From assembly GCF_001975725.1 (NCBI RefSeq), contig NZ_CP019434.1, positions 2,492,606-2,556,605 of the forward strand: 64,000 bases of DNA. Direction: 5' to 3'. Below are positions 36,316-45,704 of the stretch, piece after piece. The stretch is from Acidihalobacter ferrooxydans. GTDB lineage: Bacteria; Pseudomonadota; Gammaproteobacteria; DSM-5130; Acidihalobacteraceae. Numbering within the stretch: position 1 is the stretch's first letter; each line of letters begins with the position of its first letter. Under the pieces are notes generated by a model. It did not search any database, was not told where the DNA came from, and saw only the letters and a program-made list of their open reading frames with translations. The position numbers and the translations under genes are program-made.

Positions 36316-38841
36316 ATGGCCGCAGCCCGCCCAACCCAGGACCGACCCGCAACCGGTATCGCATTGATCGATACCGATGGGATCATCGGCGGCCACGACG
36401 CCTGTTTCGCCAACCTGCTCGGACGCGCTCCACGCGGCCTGAAGCTGCACGACGCGCTGCCGGTCGACACACACCTGCGCGAGCGTTTGCGCCAGACGAT
36501 TGACCGCTGTCTGTCCTCCTCCGATGCGACACCGCTGATCAGCCGCTGGACGCATGCCGGCATTCACTTTCGCCTCGAAGTGGCAGCGCTCGACTCCGCC
36601 GCCGCGCCGTTCATCGCCATCCTGACCCATGAGCCCCTGCCGCAGACGCTGCGCCTGCTCCGCATTCTGCAGGGAACCGCCAACGCACTGCTCACCGAAC
36701 CCACACCCACCGCATGGATGCGCGCAGCATGCAGTCTCCTTGTCGAATCCGGAGGTTACGCACAAGCCTGGATCGCGACCCTGCAAGACGGCAACATCGA
36801 ACTGCTCGAAACAGCCAGCGCCACACCAAACCCCGCACACGAACAGCGACCCTGGCCAACCGCGCGCACGCTCCAGCGCGAACCCGTCGCCGAAGCCCTT
36901 GACCGCGGACACCCGGCATTCCTTCATCCCGCCGATCACACGACTGAAAATGACACCCAGATCGATCGGGTGGAGGCTTGCGAGCATCAATCGGTCGCGG
37001 CTTATCCACTCCGCCAGGGTGTATGCGTCACCGGCGTGATGGTGGTCTACTCGCACCCCATGCAAACCTTCGAGGAGACCGACCGCGAGGCGTTGACGAA
37101 CATCGCCGAACTCATCGCGCAAGGGCTCGACCACTTCGCGCGCAACCGCTCACGCGGTGTTTCCGGCGAACCGCCCCGTATCACCAGCACACTGTTCGAA
37201 GCCTCCGGCGAAGGACAGATGGTCACCGACGAAAAATCCGTCATCATCGCAGTCAATCCGGCAATGACCCGAATGACCGGCTACCGCGAGGATGAGCTGC
37301 TCGGGCAAACGCCGATTCTGCTCCGTTCCGGGCGTCACGACCCGGCGTTTTATGCCAGCCTGCAGAGCGATGTCGAAACACAGGGATGCTGGCAAGGCGA
37401 AATCTGGGACCGTTGCCAAGACGGCACCATCAAACCCTTTTGGCTGCGAATCCTGCGCATTCCCCCCGACGTCGGGACGGCGCCCCGTTACATCAGCACC
37501 TACACTGACGTGACCGCCCTCAAAACAGCCGAGGCGCGCCTGGAGCACCTCGCGCATCACGATGCGCTGACCAACCTGCCGAACCGCAAATTGCTCGAAA
37601 AATGCACCGAGCAAGCACTGGCCCGCGCCCATCGGCACCGCCAACGAATCGCACTACTGTTTCTGGACCTCGACGGATTCAAGCGGATCAACGACAGTCT
37701 CGGTCACGCCACTGGCGACCGTCTCCTGCTGGCCATCGCCGAACGCCTGCGTCATCACCTGCGCAAAGAGGACACCCTTGCCCGCCTGGGCGGCGACGAA
37801 TTCGTCATCCTGATCGAAAACCTCCAGCGCTCCGAACAGGCCAGCATTGTCGCGCGCCAACTCATCAGGGCCATTTCCCGGGACATCCGGCTCGACGGCC
37901 AGATTCTCAACCTGTCCGCCAGCATCGGCATCGCGGTCAGCCCGGACCACGGCCGCACGCCGCATGAAATGATCGAGAATGCGGACACCGCCATGTATCG
38001 CGCCAAGGCCAGCGGGCGCAACACCTACCAGTACTACACGCACGAACTGACCCAACGCACGCGGCGCCAGCTCAGCCTCGAACACCACCTGCGCAGCGCC
38101 CTTGCAGACCAGGAATTCCACCTCTGCTATCAACCACTGATTGACCAGCGCACTAACGCCATCGTGGGTGCCGAAGCGCTGCTGCGCTGGGATCGCGAGG
38201 GCGCCGTCACGATCCCGCCGAGCGAATTCATCCCCCTGGCGGAAGAGCGCGGCTTGATCGTCCCGATCGGCAAATGGGTGCTCGAACAAGCCTGCCGGCA
38301 AATCGGCGCCTGGAGCGCAAGCGATATCGGCCCCCTGCGCGTCGCCGTCAATGTCTCCGGTCGCCAACTGGATCAGCGCGGTTTCACGCGCGAACTCGAT
38401 GATCTGCTGCTGCGCCACCAGATCAGGCCCGATCTGCTCGAACTCGAAGTAACCGAAACACTGCTGCTGCACCATGACAATGCATCGGGCCTGTTCGAGT
38501 ACCTCAGCCAACTCGGCCTGCGTCTGTCCATCGACGATTTCGGCACCGGCTACTCCTCACTGTCGCGACTGACCCAACTGCACCCCAACACACTCAAGAT
38601 CGATCAGTCGTTCATCCAGGCCGCCCTGGAAAACGCCAATGCCGCCGCGATCACCACTGCAATCATCCAGATGGCGCACAGCCTTGGCCTGGAAGTCGTC
38701 GCCGAAGGCGTAGAAACACCGGAACAACTCCAGTTTTTGCGCTCGCGCAGCGCCGACCTGATTCAGGGCTACCATTTCTCGCCACCCCTCAAGGTTCACG
38801 CGTTCGAGGAATGGGTGCGCAAGCATCGCAGCAGGCTTTAG
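36316..38841 (+). CDS. PAS-GAF-PAS-GGDEF-EAL cyclic-di-GMP signalling protein
   Basis: An 841-residue soluble hybrid enzyme. Domains in order: a PAS-like N-terminus (about 12-108), a GAF-like domain (about 115-280), a PAS domain with its PAC tail (about 290-405; VTDEKSVIIAVNPAMTRMTGYREDELLGQ), GGDEF (about 412-575; signature GGDEF at 492-496, RxxD site RKED five residues before) and EAL (about 585-835; GAEALLRW with EAL at 620-622, then NVSGRQL, LELEVTETLLL, SIDDFGTGYSSLSRL, LKIDQSF and AEGVETPEQ). Both active sites look complete, so synthesis and hydrolysis are each possible; the balance cannot be read from sequence. The signal is unknown. It follows a repeat-rich gap and is itself followed by repeat A5. 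Confidence 0.94.
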   Translation: MAAARPTQDRPATGIALIDTDGIIGGHDACFANLLGRAPRGLKLHDALPVDTHLRERLRQTIDRCLSSSDATPLISRWTHAGIHFRLEVAALDSAAAPFIAILTHEPLPQTLRLLRILQGTANALLTEPTPTAWMRAACSLLVESGGYAQAWIATLQDGNIELLETASATPNPAHEQRPWPTARTLQREPVAEALDRGHPAFLHPADHTTENDTQIDRVEACEHQSVAAYPLRQGVCVTGVMVVYSHPMQTFEETDREALTNIAELIAQGLDHFARNRSRGVSGEPPRITSTLFEASGEGQMVTDEKSVIIAVNPAMTRMTGYREDELLGQTPILLRSGRHDPAFYASLQSDVETQGCWQGEIWDRCQDGTIKPFWLRILRIPPDVGTAPRYISTYTDVTALKTAEARLEHLAHHDALTNLPNRKLLEKCTEQALARAHRHRQRIALLFLDLDGFKRINDSLGHATGDRLLLAIAERLRHHLRKEDTLARLGGDEFVILIENLQRSEQASIVARQLIRAISRDIRLDGQILNLSASIGIAVSPDHGRTPHEMIENADTAMYRAKASGRNTYQYYTHELTQRTRRQLSLEHHLRSALADQEFHLCYQPLIDQRTNAIVGAEALLRWDREGAVTIPPSEFIPLAEERGLIVPIGKWVLEQACRQIGAWSASDIGPLRVAVNVSGRQLDQRGFTRELDDLLLRHQIRPDLLELEVTETLLLHHDNASGLFEYLSQLGLRLSIDDFGTGYSSLSRLTQLHPNTLKIDQSFIQAALENANAAAITTAIIQMAHSLGLEVVAEGVETPEQLQFLRSRSADLIQGYHFSPPLKVHAFEEWVRKHRSRL

Positions 38842-38862
38842 CCCGAAGAGTTCACCCGGGCT

Positions 38863-39031
38863 GGGAGGCCTGTCGGACTTGGAGGATCGAAGCGAGGCGC
38901 GTGGGGAATGGAGGCCAGTTTCTCGCCCTTTTGAGGACAATAGTGGTTCTATTCGACGGAAAAGCGCGGAATAATAGATCCATTATTCCATCGACGCAGT
39001 CGATTCTTTCCAAGCCCGACCGGCTCCCAGG
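38863..39031 (+). repeat. Repeat A, long form, copy A5
   Basis: A 169-bp copy with edges GGGAGGCCTGTCGGACTTGG and CCAAGCCCGACCGGCTCCCA. Its right end contributes an AGGA (39029-39032) positioned 8 bases before the GTG start of the HlyD-family gene, so the repeat seems to provide that gene's ribosome-binding site. Confidence 0.88.
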
Positions 39032-39040
39032 ACATTCAAC

Positions 39041-40108
39041 GTGGCCCCAACCCGCGCCAAACGCTCGCATCTTGCACCCATCGTTCTCGCTTTGCTCGGC
39101 ATAGCCCTGCTCGGCGCAGCCGGCTATGGACTCTATGGCAGTCAGGCAGACCGCCAGAGCAACGGTTCGCTCACGCTGTACGGCAACATCGATCTGCGTG
39201 AGGTACAACTCGCCTTCAACGACGCCGGTCGCATCGCGCAGATGTACGTACAGGCCGGCGACCACGTGCAGCGCGGGCAACTGCTCGCCACCCTGGACAC
39301 GCGCCGATTCAACGCCGATCTGCAACGCGCCGCTGCACAGACCGCCGCCGCCAAGGCCGCGCTGGACACACTGCTGGCCGGTACGCGCCCCGAAGACATC
39401 GCCCGCCTGCGCGCATTGGTCGCCGCCGACACCGCGCAACTCAGAATTGCCACGCTCACCTACCGGCGCCTCGACCGCCTGGCCGCGCAGCATGTCACCT
39501 CGCCACAAAGCCGTGACGAAGCGCGGGCTACCATGCAGGCCGCAGCCGGCAAGCTCGACGCCGACCGCGCGGCTCTCGCCCTCGCCGTCGCCGGCCCCCG
39601 CAAGCAGGACATCGCCCAGGCCCGCGCACAACTCGACGCGGCGCAGGCCGCACAAGCCCTGGCCCAACAGACGCTGAACGACGCCGCGCTGCACGCCCCC
39701 AGCGCGGGCGTGATTCGTGACCGCATCCTCGAACCTGGCGACATGGCCTCGCCAGCCGCGCCAGTCTACAGCCTCGCGCTCACCAACCCACTGTGGGCCC
39801 GCGTGTATGTCGATGAAGCCGACCTCGGTCGCATCAAACTCGGCCTGCCGGCCACCGTGAGCAGCGACAGCTTCCCCGGCGAACGCTTCAAAGGCTGGGT
39901 CGGCTATCTCTCGCCGAGCGCCGAGTTCACGCCCAAATCAGTCCAAACCACCCGCGTGCGCACCGAGCTGGTCTACCAGGCGCGGGTCTACGTCTGCGAC
40001 GCACACAACCGCTTGCGGCTCGGCATGCCGGTCACCGTGCACATCGACACGACGGCGGCGCCCGTGCAGCGCGGCGCTTCGCCCTGCGCCGCCCACGCCG
40101 CTCAGTGA
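39041..40108 (+). CDS. HlyD-family periplasmic adaptor (YbhG-like)
   Basis: A 355-residue membrane-fusion protein linking an inner-membrane ABC exporter to the outer membrane. Residues 11-30 form an N-terminal membrane anchor. A beta-barrel/lipoyl half-motif follows (GNIDLREVQLAFNDAGRIAQMYVQAGDHVQRGQLLATLD, about 47-85), then a long alpha-helical hairpin rich in Ala/Arg/Gln (about 88-215) and the second lipoyl half (ALHAPSAGVIRDRILEPGDMASP, about 220-242). This is the YbhG/YhiI type. The start is GTG at 39041, with an AGGA at the edge of repeat A5 as Shine-Dalgarno. It heads a four-gene HlyD-ATPase-permease-permease cluster equal to ybhGFSR of E. coli. Confidence 0.92.
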   Translation: MAPTRAKRSHLAPIVLALLGIALLGAAGYGLYGSQADRQSNGSLTLYGNIDLREVQLAFNDAGRIAQMYVQAGDHVQRGQLLATLDTRRFNADLQRAAAQTAAAKAALDTLLAGTRPEDIARLRALVAADTAQLRIATLTYRRLDRLAAQHVTSPQSRDEARATMQAAAGKLDADRAALALAVAGPRKQDIAQARAQLDAAQAAQALAQQTLNDAALHAPSAGVIRDRILEPGDMASPAAPVYSLALTNPLWARVYVDEADLGRIKLGLPATVSSDSFPGERFKGWVGYLSPSAEFTPKSVQTTRVRTELVYQARVYVCDAHNRLRLGMPVTVHIDTTAAPVQRGASPCAAHAAQ

Positions 40109-40145
40109 CCGCGCACACCGTGGCATTGCGCATCATGATTGCGTC

Positions 40146-41858
40146 ATGAACAGGCCAGCGGCGCTGCAGGTGGACGGGGTGTACAAACACTTCCGCGACG
40201 GTCGCCGCAACATCACTGCGCTCGACGGCGCCAGCCTGCACGCCCTGCCGGGGCGCGTCACCGGCCTGATCGGCCCGGACGGCGCCGGCAAGACCACGCT
40301 GATGCGCCTGATCGCCGGTCTGCTGCGCCCCGACGCCGGCAGCATCCGCGTGCTCGATCTAGACGCCGTCGCCGAGCCGCTCGCGGTCCAGGCCACCATC
40401 GGCTACATGCCGCAGCGTTTTGGCCTGTACGAAGACCTCAGCGTTGGCGAAAACCTCGAACTCTACGCCGACCTGCAAGGCGTACCGCGTGCGGTGCGCA
40501 CCACACGCTACGCCGAGCTCCTGCGCATGACCGGCCTGACCGCCTTCACCGACCGGCTCGCCGGCCGCCTGTCTGGCGGCATGAAACAAAAACTCGGCCT
40601 CGCCTGCACGCTCATTCATCCACCGCAGCTGTTGCTGCTCGACGAACCCACCGTCGGCGTCGACCCCGTGTCGCGCCGCGAACTCTGGGACATCGTTTAT
40701 CGCCTGGTCGAGACCGAGGGCATGAGCGTACTGCTGTCCACCGCCTACCTCGACGAGGCCGAGCGCTGTAGCGAAGTCGCGCTGCTGCATGAAGGCCGCG
40801 TACTCGGCCAGGATGCGCCGCAGCATTTCGGCCGCGAACTTGCCCATCGCGTGTGGTGCGTACAACGTCCCGGCGGACGCCCTCGGCATCTGCAGACCGA
40901 CCTGCAACGCACACCCGGCGTACTCGACGCGGTGATCGAACGCGACGGCGTGCGCACCCTGCTGGCCGCCACCGGCCCGCGCCCCGCCTTGCCCGGCACG
41001 ACCTGGACTGCGCTGCCGCCGCGCTTCGAGGACGCCTTCGTCGAGATTCTCCGCCGCGACCGCAAAGCCCAACCGCCCCCCACCGCAACGCGCAACGCGC
41101 ACGGCGATGAAACCGTCATCGCCGTGCGCGATCTGACCCGCCGCTTCGGCGACTTCTACGCCGTGCGCGGCGTGGACTTCACCGTCAAGCGCGGCGAAAT
41201 TTTCGGCCTGCTCGGCGCCAACGGCGCAGGTAAATCGACCACCTTCCGCATGCTCTGCGGCCTGCTGCCGCCGAGCGGCGGTCATCTCGCCGTCGCCGGC
41301 GTCGATCTGCGCAAGGCCGCGGCCACCGCCCGCGCGCGCATCGGCTACATGGCACAACGCTTTTCGCTCTACGGCCATCTGAGCGCGCGCCAGAACCTGC
41401 AATTTTTCGCCCGCGCCTATGGTCTGCGCGGCGCGCGGGAGCGCGAACGGCTCGCCTGGGCGCTGGACGAATTCGGGCTGCGCACGCAGGCCGGCGCCTC
41501 AGCCGGCGAACTGCCGCTCGGCTACAAGCAGCGCCTCGCCATGGCCTGCGCGCTGATGCACGAGCCCGACATCCTGTTTCTCGACGAGCCGACCTCCGGC
41601 GTCGACCCCCTGGAGCGCCGCGCCTTCTGGACGCGCATCAACGCGCTGGCCGATAGCGGCGTGACCATCATGGTCACCACGCACTTCATGGACGAGGCCG
41701 AGTACTGCGACCGCCTGGTCATCATGGCACAGGGCCGCATCCTGACCACCGGCACGCCGCAGGCCATCCGCGCCCATGCGGTCACAGCCGCACACGCACA
41801 GCCGAGCATGGAAGACGCATTCATCGCGCTCATCCAAAGCGCGGAGCGCGCCGCATGA
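40146..41858 (+). CDS. ybhF: ABC exporter ATPase with two nucleotide-binding domains (YbhF-like)
   Basis: A 570-residue tandem ATPase. The first domain has Walker A GPDGAGKTT (about 40-48), signature LSGGMKQK and Walker B LLLLDEPTVGVDP; the second has GANGAGKST (about 358-366), the slightly altered signature AGELPLGYKQRLAMA and Walker B ILFLDEPTSGVDP. The Q-loop and H-loop regions look intact in both halves. This duplicated layout, with two ABC-2 permeases and an HlyD protein, is the YbhFSR/YhiH drug and cation export arrangement. The stop overlaps the permease start by four bases. The substrate is unknown; E. coli YbhFSR is linked to Na+/H+ and drug efflux. Confidence 0.93.
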   Translation: MNRPAALQVDGVYKHFRDGRRNITALDGASLHALPGRVTGLIGPDGAGKTTLMRLIAGLLRPDAGSIRVLDLDAVAEPLAVQATIGYMPQRFGLYEDLSVGENLELYADLQGVPRAVRTTRYAELLRMTGLTAFTDRLAGRLSGGMKQKLGLACTLIHPPQLLLLDEPTVGVDPVSRRELWDIVYRLVETEGMSVLLSTAYLDEAERCSEVALLHEGRVLGQDAPQHFGRELAHRVWCVQRPGGRPRHLQTDLQRTPGVLDAVIERDGVRTLLAATGPRPALPGTTWTALPPRFEDAFVEILRRDRKAQPPPTATRNAHGDETVIAVRDLTRRFGDFYAVRGVDFTVKRGEIFGLLGANGAGKSTTFRMLCGLLPPSGGHLAVAGVDLRKAAATARARIGYMAQRFSLYGHLSARQNLQFFARAYGLRGARERERLAWALDEFGLRTQAGASAGELPLGYKQRLAMACALMHEPDILFLDEPTSGVDPLERRAFWTRINALADSGVTIMVTTHFMDEAEYCDRLVIMAQGRILTTGTPQAIRAHAVTAAHAQPSMEDAFIALIQSAERAA

Positions 41859-42985
41859 GTGCGCGCGGCGGCAGCCCGATGCGCCTGCGCGGCCTGCTGC
41901 GCAAGGAGTTCACACAAGTCCTGCGCGACCCGTCCAGCCTCGCCATCGCCTTCGTGATGCCGGTGATCCTGCTGTTGCTGTTCGGTTACGGCGTCTCCCT
42001 GGACGCCAAACACGTGCCTATCGGCTTCGTCGCCGACAGCCCCGGACCAACCAGCAGCAGTCTGCTCGGTGCCTTCCGCCGCTCGCCCTATTTCGCGCCG
42101 CGCGTGCTGCCCGACATGCACGCCGCCGAAACCGCGCTGATGACCCGTCGCATCGACGCCATCGTGCACCTGCAAAGCAACTTCGCCGCACAGCTCAAAG
42201 GGGGCCGTAACGCGCCGGTCCAACTCATCGTCAACGGCGTCGACGCCAATCAGGCGCGCATCGTCGAAGGTTATGTCGGGCTCGCCGTGCGCGACTGGGC
42301 TCAACAACGCGCCAGAGCGCATGCAGAACACATGAACCAACCGGTCGTGCTCGAACCACGGGTCTGGTTCAATGCCGAAGTGCGCAGCCGCAACTATCTG
42401 GTGCCCGGTCTGATCGCCGTGGTGATGACACTGATCGGCGCCCTGCTCACCGCCCTGGTCATGGCGCGGGAATGGGAACGCGGCACGCTGGAGGCGCTGA
42501 TGGTCACGCCCGTGACGCTGCGTGAAATCCTGCTCGGCAAACTGATTCCCTACTTCGTGCTCGGCATGGGCGGCATGACCATCTCGCTGCTGCTCGCGCT
42601 GTGGTTGTTCGACGTGCCGCTGCGTGGCAGCCTGTGGGTGCTGTTTGGCGTCTCGGCGCTGTTCCTGCTCGCCGCGCTCGGCATGGGGCTGCTGATCTCG
42701 GTCGTCGCGCGCAATCAGTTCATCGCCGGGCTGATCGCCATCATCGCCACCTTCCTGCCCGCCTTCATGCTCTCCGGCTTCATCTTCGACATCGGCAGCA
42801 TGCCGGTATGGTTGCAATGGCTGACCCACCTTATCGCCGCGCGCTACTTCGTCACCCTCCTGCACACGCTGTTTCTGGCCGGCGATGTGTGGGCCGTGAT
42901 CCTGCCAAACGCGCTGGCGCTGGCCCTGATGGCCGTGTTTTTCATCGGCGTCAGTCGGCTGCGCATCCATAAACGGCTCGATTGA
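41855..42985 (+). CDS. ybhS: ABC-2 type permease (YbhS-like)
   Basis: A 376-residue inner-membrane permease of the ABC-2 type. The first membrane segment lies at about 30-48 (LAIAFVMPVILLLLFGYGVSL), followed by a large periplasmic region (about 50-180), and five C-terminal segments including LVPGLIAVVMTLIGALLTALVMAREWERGTLEALMVTPV (the ABC-2 signature around MAREWERGTLE). It begins within the last codons of ybhF (ATGA overlap). The next permease gene is 230 bp away, which is unusual for this operon type. Confidence 0.92.
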   Translation: MSARGGSPMRLRGLLRKEFTQVLRDPSSLAIAFVMPVILLLLFGYGVSLDAKHVPIGFVADSPGPTSSSLLGAFRRSPYFAPRVLPDMHAAETALMTRRIDAIVHLQSNFAAQLKGGRNAPVQLIVNGVDANQARIVEGYVGLAVRDWAQQRARAHAEHMNQPVVLEPRVWFNAEVRSRNYLVPGLIAVVMTLIGALLTALVMAREWERGTLEALMVTPVTLREILLGKLIPYFVLGMGGMTISLLLALWLFDVPLRGSLWVLFGVSALFLLAALGMGLLISVVARNQFIAGLIAIIATFLPAFMLSGFIFDIGSMPVWLQWLTHLIAARYFVTLLHTLFLAGDVWAVILPNALALALMAVFFIGVSRLRIHKRLD

Positions 42986-43215
42986 CGGCAAACGGTGCGA
43001 TGATGACGCAAATCGTTCGTTTCACAGGAAATGTCCCGAACACACGCGATGGCCTGCCCGATGCCCGGACAAAGCATATCGACGGCGGGTTCAATGATCC
43101 CATGCGTGCACGCCGCCGAATAAAGGGTTCGGACGCCATCATGCGCACCGCCACGACACGCCCGTGCGACGCCCCGCGCCTGTGTAGACACACTTTGTAC
43201 ATGGGTCACTGAGCC
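42986..43215. other. Unexpected 230-bp gap inside the ybhFSR-type operon
   Basis: The two permease genes of this operon type normally abut. Here 230 bp separate them. I see no repeat family member, no credible gene (a TTG-initiated frame at 42982-43212 has no recognisable similarity), and no clear terminator. Fragments such as CGTTTCACAGGAAATGTCCC faintly recall repeat C edges but are too short to call. Confidence 0.5.
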
Positions 43216-44325
43216 ATGTGGCGCCGCATCTTCGCTCTCGTCGTCAAGGAACTGCTGACCCTGCTGCGCGACCCGCGCGAGCGCATCATCATCGTGCTGC
43301 CGCCGCTGTTGCAGCTCATCATATTCAGCTACGCGGCAACCTTCGATCTTAACCATGTGCCACTGGCCGTTTACGACCAGAGCGGCGGCGTCGCTGCGCA
43401 GCAACTGATCGCCCGCTTTACCGGCTCCGGGCATTTCTCCCTGATCGACACGCTGCACAGTCAACGCGATGTGGCCAGACTCATCGACCGGCAACAGGCG
43501 CTCATGGTGCTCTCGATCGGCCCGGATTTCGCGCGCGACCTGCACCGCGGCCACAGCGCGCAGGTGCAACTTATCCTCGACGGGCGCAATTCCAACACCG
43601 CCCTGCTCGCGCTGGGCTACGCGCGCAGCATCGTCAGTCAGTTCAACAGCGACTGGCAACGGACACACGGCCTCACGCCATCCCCGGTGCAACTCGTGAC
43701 CCGCGCCTGGTTCAACCCGAACCTCGAAAGCCGCTGGTTCATCGTGCCCGGCATCGTCGGCCTGCTGATGCTGGTCGTCGTCATGGTGGCCACCTCGCTG
43801 TCGGTGGCCCGCGAACGCGAACAGGGCACCTTCGACCAATTGCTGGTCACGCCGTTGCGGCCGGCCGAAATCCTGCTCGGCAAGGCCGCGCCCGGCTTCC
43901 TCATCGGCCTGTTCGAGGCCAGTGCGATCATCGTGGTGGCGATTGTGTGGTTTGGAGTACCGCTGCGCGGCGATCTGCTCACGCTGTACACCGGAATCGT
44001 GCTGTTTCTGCTCTCTGCGATCGGCGTCGGCCTGATGATCTCCGCACTTGCCAGCACACTGCAGCAGGCGCTGCTCGGCGCCTTCATGTTTCTCGTGCCG
44101 GCGATCATTCTCTCCGGCTTCGCCACACCCATCGGCAACATGCCGATAGCGCTGCAATACCTCACCTATCTCAATCCGCTGCGCTATTTTATGGTCGTGC
44201 TGCGTGGCGTGTTCCTGGAAGGCACGCCATTTGCGCTGCTACTCGACCAGTTCTGGCCGATGGCGCTGATCGGCGTCTGCACGCTGGGTTTCGCCGGCTG
44301 GCTGTTCCGCCACCGGATGTATTGA
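43216..44325 (+). CDS. ybhR: ABC-2 type permease (YbhR-like)
   Basis: A 369-residue partner permease for the exporter above. The topology mirrors its neighbour: an N-terminal segment at about 22-42 (IIIVLPPLLQLIIFSYAATF), a periplasmic domain to about 172, and five C-terminal segments with the signature SVAREREQGTFDQLLVTPLRPAEILLGK. The first residues WRRIFALVVKELLTLLRDPRERIIIVLPP match the ABC-2 start helix. ATG at 43216, weak Shine-Dalgarno. It probably forms a heterodimer with the product of 41855-42985. A small piece of repeat A follows its stop. Confidence 0.92.
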   Translation: MWRRIFALVVKELLTLLRDPRERIIIVLPPLLQLIIFSYAATFDLNHVPLAVYDQSGGVAAQQLIARFTGSGHFSLIDTLHSQRDVARLIDRQQALMVLSIGPDFARDLHRGHSAQVQLILDGRNSNTALLALGYARSIVSQFNSDWQRTHGLTPSPVQLVTRAWFNPNLESRWFIVPGIVGLLMLVVVMVATSLSVAREREQGTFDQLLVTPLRPAEILLGKAAPGFLIGLFEASAIIVVAIVWFGVPLRGDLLTLYTGIVLFLLSAIGVGLMISALASTLQQALLGAFMFLVPAIILSGFATPIGNMPIALQYLTYLNPLRYFMVVLRGVFLEGTPFALLLDQFWPMALIGVCTLGFAGWLFRHRMY

Positions 44326-44375
44326 AGGTACCGGCCAACGCATGTCGCGCAGCGCGGGCTATCCAGGATCAACCC

Positions 44376-44399
44376 GGATGATCCGACAGGCTCCTGGCC
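44376..44399 (+). repeat. Repeat A, right-end fragment A9
   Basis: Only the right terminal part remains, ATCCGACAGGCTCCTGG, preceded by unrelated sequence. It lies in the convergent gap between the permease gene and folA. Confidence 0.6.
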
Positions 44400-44409
44400 C
44401 GCATGGGAA

Positions 44410-44913
44410 TTACAAGTCTGATACCCGCTCCAGCACTCGAAACACGAAAGCATGCGCATGTCGCTCGTCGGCGGGATGCGGTTCGCGGCTGAGTTCGCGC
44501 CATGTTTTCGGGTCGATTTCGGGAAAGCGCGCGTCACCCTCGACCTCGGCATCCACTGCCGTCAGATACAGCCGCTGCGCCAGCGGCAGTGCCGCAGCGT
44601 AGATCTGCGCGCCGCCGATCACCATGACCTCGTCCTCCGGGCCGGCGAGGGCGTCTTCGAGGCGCGCGAACACGCGGCAACCTTCGATTTCGAGTCCGGG
44701 CGAACGTGACACCACCCGATTCTCGCGCCCCGGCAGCGGTCGACCAATCGATGCATAGGTCTTGCGCCCCATCACTATCGGCTTGCCCAGGGTGATCGCC
44801 TTGAAGCGTTTAAGCTCGTCGGGCAGGCGCCAGGGCAATTCGTTGTCGAGGCCGATCACGCCGTTGCGCGCGACGGCCGCGATCAGCGATACGACCGGTT
44901 TACCGGCGCTCAC
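44410..44913 (-). CDS. folA: Dihydrofolate reductase
   Basis: A 167-residue enzyme reducing dihydrofolate to tetrahydrofolate with NADPH. Conserved segments are [62 protein letters not shown] and [24 protein letters not shown]. The catalytic acidic residue (Asp27 in E. coli) appears to be Glu in LPDELKRF, a substitution known in the family. It overlaps thyA by four bases, which fits its job: thymidylate synthase generates the dihydrofolate that this enzyme recycles. Confidence 0.96.
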   Translation of the reverse strand: MSAGKPVVSLIAAVARNGVIGLDNELPWRLPDELKRFKAITLGKPIVMGRKTYASIGRPLPGRENRVVSRSPGLEIEGCRVFARLEDALAGPEDEVMVIGGAQIYAAALPLAQRLYLTAVDAEVEGDARFPEIDPKTWRELSREPHPADERHAHAFVFRVLERVSDL

Positions 44914-45704
44914 ACCGCCACCGGCGCGCGGATGGCCGCATGGCTCTGGTAGTCCTCGACGGCGATGTCCTCGAAGCGAAAGTCGAAGATCGATTTAACG
45001 TCCGGGTTCAGCTTGAGTGTCGGCAGCGGCAAGGGAGTACGCGAGAGTTGCAGGCGGGCCTGCTCAAGATGATTCGCGTACAGATGCGCGTCGCCCAGTG
45101 TGTGCACGAACTCGCCCGGCTGCAGGCCGGTAACCTGCGCGATCATATGCGTGAGCAGCGCATAGGAGGCAATGTTGAACGGCACACCGAGGAAAATGTC
45201 GGCGCTGCGCTGATAGAGCTGGCAGGACAGCTTGCCGTCGGCGACGTAGAACTGGAACAGCAGATGGCACGGCGGCAGCGCCATCTGCGCCAGTTCGCCG
45301 ACGTTCCACGCGCTGACGATCAGCCGACGCGAGTCGGGCGTCTTCTGGATGGCCTCGACGACCTGTGCGATCTGATCCACCGCGCCACCGTCGGCGGTCG
45401 CCCAGGAGCGCCACTGCTTGCCGTACACCGGCCCGAGATCGCCGTTCTCGTCGGCCCATTCGTCCCAGATACTGACCTTGTTGTCGTGCAGATACCTGAT
45501 GTTGGTATCGCCCTGCAGAAACCACAGCAGTTCGTGGATGATCGAGCGCAGGTGCAGCTTCTTGGTGGTCACCACCGGAAAGCCCTGCGCCAGATCGAAG
45601 CGCATCTGATAGCCGAACACGGACAGCGTGCCGGTGCCGGTGCGGTCCTCCTTGCGAGTGCCGTTGTCCAGCACGTGGCGCATCAGATCGAGATAGTGCT
45701 TCAT
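44910..45704 (-). CDS. thyA: Thymidylate synthase
   Basis: A 264-residue enzyme, the same length as E. coli ThyA, making dTMP from dUMP and methylene-tetrahydrofolate. The ATG at 45704 is chosen over the open frame that extends upstream through lgt because it gives the family start ([25 protein letters not shown]). The catalytic Cys is in [14 protein letters not shown] (about 141-154), with [22 protein letters not shown] and HLYANHLEQ further on. It lies in a tight lgt-thyA-folA series, each pair overlapping by the ATGA sequence. Confidence 0.98.
   Translation of the reverse strand: MKHYLDLMRHVLDNGTRKEDRTGTGTLSVFGYQMRFDLAQGFPVVTTKKLHLRSIIHELLWFLQGDTNIRYLHDNKVSIWDEWADENGDLGPVYGKQWRSWATADGGAVDQIAQVVEAIQKTPDSRRLIVSAWNVGELAQMALPPCHLLFQFYVADGKLSCQLYQRSADIFLGVPFNIASYALLTHMIAQVTGLQPGEFVHTLGDAHLYANHLEQARLQLSRTPLPLPTLKLNPDVKSIFDFRFEDIAVEDYQSHAAIRAPVAV

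Noticed and set aside
42982-43212. 76-codon TTG-initiated frame between the two ABC-2 permeases
   Set aside because: No similarity to any family I know, poor start context, and composition like a non-coding shadow.
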